Of a stretch of DNA of 5,825 bases, positions 1-5,825 are shown one piece after another. Origin of the DNA: Verrucomicrobiota bacterium (GTDB taxonomy: Bacteria > Verrucomicrobiota > Verrucomicrobiia > Opitutales > Opitutaceae); the NCBI GenBank assembly GCA_030832235.1, contig JAURJO010000434.1:1-5825 (forward strand), written 5' to 3'. The notes under the pieces were generated by a model, which was given only the letters and a program-made list of their open reading frames with translations, made no database searches and was not told the origin of the DNA. The stretch's first letter is position 1, and every line of letters begins with the position of its first letter. The position numbers and the translations under genes are program-made.

Positions 1-324
1 CTCACCCGCCAAGGTTCGAAGTCGATCGGGCACCGCCCCCTCGCCACCGCGGTCGTGGAGTTTCAACAGACCCCGTTCCGCTGCTACGTGCGCGAACACA
101 CGTACGGGCTGCTACCCGGCTTTCCCAATTTGTACGCCCTTGATGGTGCGTTTAGGCTCCAGTGGATGGCAGATTGGCCCGATCTGAGCGACCCCTGCGC
201 CAAGATTATCGGGGAGAAAAATGGGGTTTTGGAAGTTATTTCCCAAAAAGGACTTAACATTCGTCTGGATGCCTTTACGGGTCGATTGATTTCCGTCGAC
301 GCCGCACTGGCGGCTACCGGTTAA
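1..324 (+). CDS. Hypothetical small protein, 5' end outside the window
   Basis: Frame 1 is open from the first base to a TAA at 322-324, giving 107 visible residues, so the true start is probably upstream. A GTG at 55-57 could start an 89-residue protein, but no Shine-Dalgarno sequence precedes it. I do not recognise the family. The visible part has a core around HTYGLLPGFPNLYALDG, then FRLQWMADWPD, and ends with LDAFTGRLISVD. The spacing of 'LYALDG...W' and 'LDAFTGRLI' resembles the strand pairs of PQQ/beta-propeller-like repeats ('x-x-LD-x-x-TG-x-x-x'), which is only a weak structural hint. No signal peptide or membrane segment is visible. The stretch 181-300 is about 48% GC by hand count, against about 67% in a sampled block of the receptor gene, so codon use differs from its neighbours. 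It converges with the nagA-like gene. That it is coding is fairly likely; its function is unknown. Confidence 0.6.
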   Translation, partial: LTRQGSKSIGHRPLATAVVEFQQTPFRCYVREHTYGLLPGFPNLYALDGAFRLQWMADWPDLSDPCAKIIGEKNGVLEVISQKGLNIRLDAFTGRLISVDAALAATG

Positions 325-343
325 GGTAACTCTATCCCGCGTT

Positions 344-371
344 CCGGCGAAGAGGGCTCGCCGGTGGCGAG
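344..371. terminator. Two overlapping, mutually exclusive GC-rich hairpins between convergent genes
   Basis: CCGGCGA (344-350) is perfectly complementary to TCGCCGG (358-364), giving a 7-bp stem with a 7-nt loop. CTCGCC (357-362) is also perfectly complementary to GGCGAG (366-371), giving a 6-bp stem with a 3-nt loop. The two stems share bases 358-362, so only one can form at a time. They start 20 bases after the stop codon of the upstream plus-strand gene and about 110 bases past the end of the minus-strand operon, a typical place for a bidirectional terminator. Neither strand has a T tract after the stem, so this is not a standard intrinsic terminator. It could instead protect 3' ends, or be chance in GC-rich DNA. 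Confidence 0.35.
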
Positions 372-481
372 GGTGAGAGGGAACTCCTCGGAGAGCAGCT
401 GACAGGGAGTCGGATTTGAGGCTGCGGAAAGCCGGAAACTCCAAAGCGGGAGCGATTCGGGCCTCCGGATAGGTAAACCCG

Positions 482-1393
482 CTACAGATTAAGCGCGGCG
501 CGGACGGCGTCACCGCAGGCGCGAACCGCCTCATCCTCGGTCCAACCCAGAAACTGCCGGATGTTCGCCACCGCGGCATCCATCGCGAGCGATGAACCGG
601 CAAAATTCGGTTTTCCTGGCTCGCGCACGACCCCGTCGGTGCCGGCCTCCACCTCGATGTGACCGACCGTGTAGCGGCCCGGAGGCGCGCCGGCCGCGGC
701 CATGCAGTCGGTGGTGAAGAGCACCTTGGCGCGCGGCTTGGCCCGGACGAAATTCCGGAGTACTCCGGGCGGCAGATGGGTGCCGTCGGGAATAAAGACC
801 GCCGTGAGTTCATCCCGGGCGAGGACGCGTTGGATGATGTTCTCGTGGCGGTGCATCTGCTGCGGCACGCCGTTGCCGACGTGGGTGCACATCCTGAGCC
901 CGGCGGCGACAGCAGCGTCGATGGCGCGATCGTCGGCGTTGGAATGCCCGATGGAAGCGGTGACGCCGTTGGCCACGAGATGGCGGATGAAATCCGGCGA
1001 GCCCGGCCACTCGGGAGCCAGCGTCATCAGGCGTATGCGCCCGCCCGCGGAGCGCTGGAGGCGGTCGAACTCCGCGCGATCGGGAGCCTTCATTTTCCGC
1101 GGGTCGTGCGCCCCGTGGTAACCCAGCTCGGGCAGCAGGTAGGGGCCCTCGATGTGGTAACCGGCGATCATCTCCTGCAAAGAGGCCGAGTCGGCGCGGA
1201 ACCGCTCCACCCGCTCCAATTGCGCGGCGAGGGCGTCGATGGTGTCAGTGATAAGCGTGAGCAGGATGCCAGTCGTCTGGTGGCGTCGCAGCGCCTCGGC
1301 GGCGCGCTCGAGGTCGGCGCGGCTGATCTCCGGACGCTGGAAATCGACCCCGGCGAAACCGTTCACCTGCAGATCAAAAAGGCCGTGGTTCAT
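482..1393 (-). CDS. nagA: N-acetylglucosamine-6-phosphate deacetylase, short form
   Basis: This 303-residue cytoplasmic amidohydrolase is predicted to hydrolyse GlcNAc-6-phosphate to glucosamine-6-phosphate and acetate, a step in amino-sugar catabolism and cell-wall recycling. Motifs in order: DLQVNGFAGVDF at 7-18; HIEGPYL at 80-86, whose E82 matches the family metal ligand; GYHGAHDP at 91-98; SIGHSNA with H150; THVGNGVP with H171; DGTHLPP with H206; TTDC with D229, the likely catalytic Asp; and FAGSSLAMDAAV near 264-275. Classical NagA has about 380 residues with a beta-sandwich built from both ends. Here the protein begins almost at the first barrel strand and ends at VRAALNL, where the NPARA-type segment normally lies, so it is the compact form and appears complete. 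Its ATG overlaps the TGA of the upstream esterase gene (ATGA), and no Shine-Dalgarno sequence precedes it, so translation is probably coupled. Activity on a related acetylated amino sugar is possible. Confidence 0.87.
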   Translation of the reverse strand: MNHGLFDLQVNGFAGVDFQRPEISRADLERAAEALRRHQTTGILLTLITDTIDALAAQLERVERFRADSASLQEMIAGYHIEGPYLLPELGYHGAHDPRKMKAPDRAEFDRLQRSAGGRIRLMTLAPEWPGSPDFIRHLVANGVTASIGHSNADDRAIDAAVAAGLRMCTHVGNGVPQQMHRHENIIQRVLARDELTAVFIPDGTHLPPGVLRNFVRAKPRAKVLFTTDCMAAAGAPPGRYTVGHIEVEAGTDGVVREPGKPNFAGSSLAMDAAVANIRQFLGWTEDEAVRACGDAVRAALNL

Positions 1394-2613
1394 GGATGAA
1401 GGAAGTGCTCGAGGAATCGGAAAGCCTGCTCGTTGGATTCGGCCGAGGGTGAATGCTCCGGGCGGTTGGTCATGGCGACCCGGTTTTCACGGCCGAGCAG
1501 CCGGTTGACCGCGACGGCGTGCAGCAGCGCACCCCAACGCGCGGGACCGTCCTCGGAGCCACCAGAGACAAGAAACGGCCGCGGCGCCATCAACGCGTGC
1601 AATTCGTGGAGGTCGTGGCCTTCGCCGCGGATGCGCCGGTAGGCTCCGGTGCGGCCGTTAGCGGCGGTCACGAGTCCCGGTTTCCGCGTCACGGCGGAAT
1701 CATGGCCGAGATACCACGGCTCCCAGTAGTTCACCGCCCCGCGCGACTCGTCGAACACGACGCCGCCGTCGGACCACACGGCGCAAGCGAAGCGGTCGTC
1801 GAGACACGAGGCGAACATCGCCCATTTTCCGCCGTAGGAATGACCCATCACGCCGATGCGCGAAGGGTCGACCTCGGACCGCTGCGCTAGCGCGGTGTGG
1901 CAATTGGCCGCGAGGTACGCGTGGTAGCTGAGGGGCTGGCACGCGGCGCCGTGGAGGTCGGGCTTGTAGGCATCGTCTCCGGGCGTGCCAATCGACAGCG
2001 TGACGAAGCCGCGGCGGGCCAGTTGCAGTGCGAAGTCGCGGTGCCGGGGTGGACCATCCTTGAAGAACCGCTTCGCCTGACCGGCAAGCGGACGCGGGCC
2101 ATCGTAGCCCACGCTCACCTCGGGCGCGTAGAAAGGAACCAGCACCGCGGGCCGCGGGCCGCGAAAACTCACGGGCGGTATCAGGAGGAAGCCAGGCTGC
2201 ATCACGCCCGGCGCGACCTCGATCTCCACCCGGTGCTGGATCACGCCGCCGCGTTCCTGCGTTTCCGAAATCTCCACGCGGGGCCGCTCAACGAGCGCGG
2301 GCCAAGGCCCCATCCGCTCGTGCCAGTAGCGTCGGATTTCCTCGCGGCGTTTCGCCCAATCCGCCGGCGAAGCCACCAGCCGCCCGTCATCAAACAGAAG
2401 CGGCGAACGCAGTTCGGATGACGGCGCCTTGATCGCATCCGGCGGGGAAAAAAACGTCCGCAAATCCGCCGGCACGTCGTCGCGGGACGAAGCGCCGAAC
2501 GCCGCCACGCAGGCGACCCAGGCGAAGACGAGGAACCAGTGGGGCAAAACCGGCATCGGCGGACGAAAATCGCGGAGCATGACGCGCCCGCCCCGCGGCG
2601 CGGTCAACGGCAT
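1390..2613 (-). CDS. Exported alpha/beta-hydrolase (dienelactone hydrolase / acetyl-xylan-esterase-like)
   Basis: A 407-residue serine hydrolase, predicted to cleave an ester outside the cytoplasm. The N-terminus has a basic region and then a hydrophobic stretch at about 22-41 (core FLVFAWVACVAAFG), which fits a signal peptide cleaved near residues 38-42. C35 lies in this stretch but lacks a good lipobox. A segment at 86-106 (WAKRREEIRRYW...LGPWP-like) is typical of Verrucomicrobia/Planctomycetes esterase-like proteins. The catalytic core follows: GHSYGG at 257-262 with nucleophile S259, an acid candidate E354 or D355 in GGSEDG, and H386 in RPEHSP. The nucleophile elbow GHSYGGKW recalls the G-x-S-x-x-GK elbow of glucuronoyl-type esterases, but the rest does not let me assign a CE family. 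It is the first gene of a two-gene operon, ending in an ATGA overlap with the nagA-like gene. ATG at 2580 and a later Met are alternative starts; the one at 2613 is chosen because GGGGAG lies 6 bases upstream. The substrate is unknown. Confidence 0.82.
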   Translation of the reverse strand: MPLTAPRGGRVMLRDFRPPMPVLPHWFLVFAWVACVAAFGASSRDDVPADLRTFFSPPDAIKAPSSELRSPLLFDDGRLVASPADWAKRREEIRRYWHERMGPWPALVERPRVEISETQERGGVIQHRVEIEVAPGVMQPGFLLIPPVSFRGPRPAVLVPFYAPEVSVGYDGPRPLAGQAKRFFKDGPPRHRDFALQLARRGFVTLSIGTPGDDAYKPDLHGAACQPLSYHAYLAANCHTALAQRSEVDPSRIGVMGHSYGGKWAMFASCLDDRFACAVWSDGGVVFDESRGAVNYWEPWYLGHDSAVTRKPGLVTAANGRTGAYRRIRGEGHDLHELHALMAPRPFLVSGGSEDGPARWGALLHAVAVNRLLGRENRVAMTNRPEHSPSAESNEQAFRFLEHFLHP

Positions 2614-2619
2614 TTCCCG

Positions 2620-2625
2620 CTCCCC
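2620..2625 (-). promoter_or_regulatory. Ribosome binding site deciding the esterase start
   Basis: Read on the minus strand, GGGGAG lies 6 bases before the ATG at 2613-2611. The alternative in-frame ATG at 2580-2578 is preceded only by a GC run without a purine-rich SD core. This favours the longer start, which places 11 extra residues before the second Met and lengthens the basic region of the signal peptide. Confidence 0.4.
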
Positions 2626-2673
2626 GCGTCGCCATCGCGCGCGAAACGGGGATCACCGAAAGGAACGAGGAGG

Positions 2674-2687
2674 TTCCGCCGGCGGAA
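2674..2687. promoter_or_regulatory. Perfect 14-bp palindrome, candidate operator in the divergent promoter region
   Basis: TTCCGCCGGCGGAA is a perfect inverted repeat with no spacer, centred on a CpG at 2680/2681. It sits in the 195-bp gap between the divergent esterase operon and TonB-dependent receptor gene, 61 bases from the esterase start codon and 121 bases from the receptor start. Even palindromes with a central CG are typical of LacI-family operators, and such regulators often control sugar-use genes; that link is inference. A smaller inverted repeat, GGAAC (2662-2666) with GTTCC (2673-2677), overlaps its left side. I could not see convincing -35/-10 boxes around it on either strand. 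In GC-rich DNA a chance palindrome cannot be excluded. Confidence 0.35.
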
Positions 2688-2808
2688 GGCGAAAAGACTT
2701 TCACGCTCTCTAACGTTTCGAGACTTTGTCCACACCCGCGCGTCAACCGCCCCGAACGCGACTGTCGCCCAAGCCCGCCCCAACTTTTCGACCCGACCCC
2801 GCTCTATC

Positions 2809-5800
2809 ATGCCCAAGATGCCATTCCCAATGCCACGCCGCGCCATCCTGAGTCTACTTTTCGCCCTGGGTCTTTCCGCCGCCTTTGCGGCCGAAGCCTC
2901 TCGCTCCGGCGCGGTAGCCGGTCGGGTGCAAAACGCCGAAACCGGCGAGTTCCTCTACAACGCCCAGGTGCGGGTCGAGGCCGCCGGGCGATTTTCCGCC
3001 ACGACCGCCACCGACCAGTTCGGTGCGTACCGTCTCGACAACGTGCCCGAGGGCGAGGCGACTCTCCGCGCCGTCTACAGCGGTCTGCCCGCGATGACGC
3101 TCAAGGTCACCGTCACGCCGGGACAGGATACCGCCGCCGACCTTGCGCTCCGCGGGGCCGGAGCCGCGACCACGATGGACACCTTCCAGGTCAACGTATC
3201 CCGCCAGATGAGCGCCCTCGACCTCGCGGTTAATTCGCAGCGCTACTCCAACAACATCAAGAGCGTGATCTCGGTCGACCAGATGGGCTTCATCGGCGAC
3301 GGCAGTGTCGCCTCCGCGCTGAAGTTCCTCCCCGGCATCGACCTTGAAGTCGACGTCAACGGCATGGCCAACTCGGTGACGATGTCCGGCGCGCCCAGCG
3401 CGAACGTCCCCGTCACTTTCGGCGGCTTCGAGGTCACGACCTCCGCCGACGCCACCGTCGCCAGCAGCACCGCGCCGCAACGCACCGCGTCGCTGACGCA
3501 GCTTTCGCTGAACAATATCTCCCGCGTGGAGATCAACCGCTCGGCGCTGCCCGATGACCCGGGCAGCGCGCTGGCCGGCTCGATAAACTTCGTCCCGAAG
3601 AGCGCCTTTGAACTCTCGCGCCCGCAGTACACCCTCCAAGTGTTCGGCGCGGTGCTGCAGGACAAGATAACATCCACGCGGATGTACGGCCCGTACTCGT
3701 CACGAATCTCCTCCTACCAGCCCGGCCTCGTGCTGAGCGCCATCGTTCCGGTGAGCGAGCGCTTCGGTTTCTCGGTGACCGTGAGCTCGAACAAGGTGCC
3801 GCACGCGTACCAGCAGACGGTGATGAATTGGAAATCCAACTACCGTTCCGCCACCAACACCTACGCGCCCACCCCGGCTAATCCCGACCACTACATGCTG
3901 AACTCGTTCGAGGTGGACAACTTCCTTGCCACAACCCAGCGCAGCAGCGTCAACCTGACCGGCGACTTCCGGCTCTCCAAGGCGGCGACGATCTCCGCCT
4001 CTTACACCCAGAGCTTCAGCAAAATGCAGCAGGGCCAGCGTCAACTGACCTGGGGCAACACGGACTGGCAGAACCTCAATACGTCCACGCTCACCAACAT
4101 CTACAATGTCCTGCCCACCAACTCCCAGGTCCGCATCCTCAACAACACGTACATCTACCAGGTGGACACCGCCAACCGGCAGCTGACGCTCGACTACCGG
4201 TATCGGGCCGGACTTTGGCGCGCGGAGGCCGGGTTCAGCTACGGCACGGCGCGCAAGCAGAACCGCGACGCTGACGTGGATGCGACGTTCTCGACACTCT
4301 ACAATCTGCGCCCGCTGACGAACATGACGTTCCGGAACATCCAGCCGTGGGGCGTGGGCGAGATCACCTCGGACCTGAACGGCGTGAAGGTAACGCCGCT
4401 GGACATGACGACGTTCGTCACCGCGGGCAATTTCGTCGCCAGCATATCCGCGCAGGGGCCCGCCTCGTCGCCGACGCCCGGGTACAACATCACCACGAAT
4501 CTGCCGCCGCTCCGCTTCAAGCCCGTGTGGACCGACGACGAAAAGATGGAGGCCAAGGGCAGCGCGAGCCGCGAGATGCGACTCACGATTCCCACCGTGT
4601 TGAAGGTGGGCTACAAGGTCCTCGACTATAAGCGCAACGTGCGGCTCTCGCGTTGGGGCAACAACGGAGCCGGCTTCATCTACAAGGGCACCAGACCGCT
4701 CAGCGACTTCCTGCTGCGCAGCTACGACGAGCCGCTTCCGAACGACAAGGGTGTGCCCATCGGCGTGGACAACGTCGCGCTGGCGAAGCTTTTCCGGTCC
4801 AATCCGCAGGACTTCGTCGAGGCCAATCCGGGCAGCAACTACCAGTCGATGGTCCAGAACAACAAAAAGTTCCACGAGACCATCGCGGCCGCCTTCGTGC
4901 GCCTCGACCACGACTTCCTCGGTGACCGCCTGCACCTCGCGTACGGGGTCCGCTTTGAACAGACCTACGAGAAGGGCCGCGGCGGACTTTACGACCCCGC
5001 CGGCAATTACCAGCGCAACGCGAGCGGGCAGTTCATCGACGCGACCGGCAAGCCCGTGGCGCTCGGCACGCGCCCCGCGCTGATCTGGACGGGAGGATCT
5101 CTCGGTGAAGCGATGGCCCGTTACATCGACTACGCCGCCGTCGCGAAGGTTAACTACGGCAACTATTTCCCCAGCGCCAATCTGAGCTACAACCTCACCC
5201 CGACGCTCGTCACGCGGCTGTCATTCTCGACCACGATCGGCCGCCCCGACCTCACGAGCATCTACCCCGGCATCAACCTGCCCGATCCGACCGTGATCCC
5301 CACGGAAACCAACACCGCGACCTACATCACGGCCCAGAACCCCGGCATCAAACCGTGGAGCTCCCGCAACGTCGCTCTCTCCCTCGAGTATTACCACCCG
5401 CGCGGCGTGGGCACCGTCGCCCTCCGCGGCTACCGACGCTTTGTCTCGGACGCCTTCACCAACAAGGTGCTCGCGCCGAAGGCCGCGCTCGACGTGCTCG
5501 CGCAATACGGGGTAGATCCGGACGACTATCCCGACGCCTACGTCTCGACGCTGCAGACGATTCCCGGGCAGATCGTAACCTCCGGCCTCGAACTCAGTGG
5601 CAACGTGAAGCTCGACTCGTTCCTACCGCCGTTGGCGAGCGGCCTGCAGGTCAACTTCTCCGCCTCCCGCAGCACGATGACGGGCGGCGGCGACGCTGCC
5701 TTGGCGTTCGCAGCGCGCAACCTGTACCTGGTGCCTTATTCCGTCGGCGGCGGCCTCGCGCTGAACAAGCGCCGCTTCTCGGTCTCCGTCACCGGCAAAT

Positions 5801-5825
5801 GGAACTCCCAGCAGCGTCTGGGCTA
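2809..5825 (+). CDS. TonB-dependent outer-membrane receptor with N-terminal carboxypeptidase-regulatory-like domain, 3' end outside the window
   Basis: An open frame of 1005 codons that runs off the window. It is predicted to form an outer-membrane beta-barrel importing a ligand with TonB/ExbBD energy. A signal peptide covers about 1-27 (two Arg at 10-11, hydrophobic core, A-F-A before the cut). Residues 34-114 fit a CarboxypepD_reg-like beta-sandwich (GRVQNAETGEFL, then DQFGAYRLDNVPEG). The plug spans about 125-267, with SVISVDQMG, ALKFLPGID, ISRVEINRS and, at its end, GSALAGSINFVPK. The barrel follows, with late family motifs at 786-821 (FPSANLSYNLTP, TIGRPDL) and 844-864 (NPGIKPWSSRN, LEYYHP). 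The terminal strands are missing; the last two bases 'ta' could begin Tyr or a stop, but family length suggests a further 100 or so residues. ATGs at 2809, 2818 and 2830 are all in frame, none with a clear SD, and the last gives the most compact signal peptide. No SusD partner is visible. The ligand is unknown; carbohydrate is a guess from the neighbours. Confidence 0.9.
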   Translation, partial: MPKMPFPMPRRAILSLLFALGLSAAFAAEASRSGAVAGRVQNAETGEFLYNAQVRVEAAGRFSATTATDQFGAYRLDNVPEGEATLRAVYSGLPAMTLKVTVTPGQDTAADLALRGAGAATTMDTFQVNVSRQMSALDLAVNSQRYSNNIKSVISVDQMGFIGDGSVASALKFLPGIDLEVDVNGMANSVTMSGAPSANVPVTFGGFEVTTSADATVASSTAPQRTASLTQLSLNNISRVEINRSALPDDPGSALAGSINFVPKSAFELSRPQYTLQVFGAVLQDKITSTRMYGPYSSRISSYQPGLVLSAIVPVSERFGFSVTVSSNKVPHAYQQTVMNWKSNYRSATNTYAPTPANPDHYMLNSFEVDNFLATTQRSSVNLTGDFRLSKAATISASYTQSFSKMQQGQRQLTWGNTDWQNLNTSTLTNIYNVLPTNSQVRILNNTYIYQVDTANRQLTLDYRYRAGLWRAEAGFSYGTARKQNRDADVDATFSTLYNLRPLTNMTFRNIQPWGVGEITSDLNGVKVTPLDMTTFVTAGNFVASISAQGPASSPTPGYNITTNLPPLRFKPVWTDDEKMEAKGSASREMRLTIPTVLKVGYKVLDYKRNVRLSRWGNNGAGFIYKGTRPLSDFLLRSYDEPLPNDKGVPIGVDNVALAKLFRSNPQDFVEANPGSNYQSMVQNNKKFHETIAAAFVRLDHDFLGDRLHLAYGVRFEQTYEKGRGGLYDPAGNYQRNASGQFIDATGKPVALGTRPALIWTGGSLGEAMARYIDYAAVAKVNYGNYFPSANLSYNLTPTLVTRLSFSTTIGRPDLTSIYPGINLPDPTVIPTETNTATYITAQNPGIKPWSSRNVALSLEYYHPRGVGTVALRGYRRFVSDAFTNKVLAPKAALDVLAQYGVDPDDYPDAYVSTLQTIPGQIVTSGLELSGNVKLDSFLPPLASGLQVNFSASRSTMTGGGDAALAFAARNLYLVPYSVGGGLALNKRRFSVSVTGKWNSQQRLG

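Noticed and set aside
112..813. Minus-strand open frame (233 codons) spanning the nagA 3' end, the intergenic gap and the first gene
   Set aside because: It overlaps two better-supported reading frames, and its translation is Arg/Pro/Ser-rich without a family signature.
659..1399. Plus-strand open frame (246 codons) opposite the nagA-like gene
   Set aside because: The minus strand carries every NagA motif in order. The plus-strand product has no domain and looks like a codon-bias shadow.
2668..2674. AGGAGGT, a perfect Shine-Dalgarno-like sequence on the plus strand
   Set aside because: No start codon lies 5-12 bases downstream, and the receptor start is more than 130 bases away, so it is not a working ribosome binding site for any gene seen here.
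2704..2732. Possible minus-strand sigma-70 promoter with a TGGACA -35-like box at 2732-2727
   Set aside because: No acceptable TATAAT-like hexamer is found at 16-18 bases spacing; the candidates there are GC-rich (AGAGCG, GAGCGT, GAGAGC).
2854..3639. Minus-strand open frame (261 codons) opposite the receptor N-terminus
   Set aside because: Low-complexity R/G/V/A-rich composition with no recognisable motif, lying fully antisense to the regulatory-like and plug domains.
3700..4935. Long minus-strand open frame (411 codons) opposite the receptor gene
   Set aside because: Its translation is rich in Arg, Val, Gly and His with no domain, as expected for the antisense of a GC-rich gene with strong third-position bias. 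The plus strand encodes a clear TonB-dependent receptor throughout.
2809..5825. Frameshift or internal stop in the receptor gene
   Set aside because: I translated the frame line by line from 2809 to the window end and found no stop codon, and the plug and barrel motifs appear in the expected order.

Overview
The window reads as a GC-rich (roughly 60-67% over most of its length) chromosomal segment of a Gram-negative bacterium. The style of the genes suggests Verrucomicrobiota, probably Opitutaceae or a relative: a very large TonB-dependent receptor with an N-terminal carboxypeptidase-regulatory-like domain and a plug ending in GSALAGSINFVPK, a short-form N-acetylglucosamine-6-phosphate deacetylase, and a secreted alpha/beta hydrolase of the kind common in Verrucomicrobia and Planctomycetes. 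This taxonomic call comes from family resemblance only; there is no rRNA or other marker gene.

Layout: bases 1-324 (+) hold the 3' part of a small protein I do not recognise, with lower GC than its surroundings. Bases 325-481 are a convergent intergenic gap with two mutually exclusive GC-rich hairpins. A two-gene minus-strand operon follows: an exported alpha/beta-hydrolase esterase (2613 to 1390) and then a NagA-like deacetylase (1393 to 482). They share an ATGA start/stop overlap, so translation is probably coupled. Bases 2614-2808 are a divergent intergenic region with a perfect 14-bp palindrome. From 2809 (+) to the end of the window runs one open frame of more than 1000 codons, the TonB-dependent receptor. 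It is the largest gene here and is cut by the window edge before its C-terminus.

How they may work together (inference): the receptor would import a ligand across the outer membrane, the exported esterase would remove acyl groups from a carbohydrate or related ester outside the cytoplasm, and the NagA-like enzyme would deacetylate an amino-sugar phosphate in the cytoplasm. The divergent layout with a shared palindrome fits a small co-regulated glycan-use locus. No SusD, glycoside hydrolase, transporter or regulator lies inside the window to fix the substrate.

I found no CRISPR array, mobile element, tRNA or rRNA, and no clearly new multi-gene system. The points most worth checking are the palindrome in the divergent promoter region, the esterase-NagA coupling and the alternative hairpins between the convergent genes.
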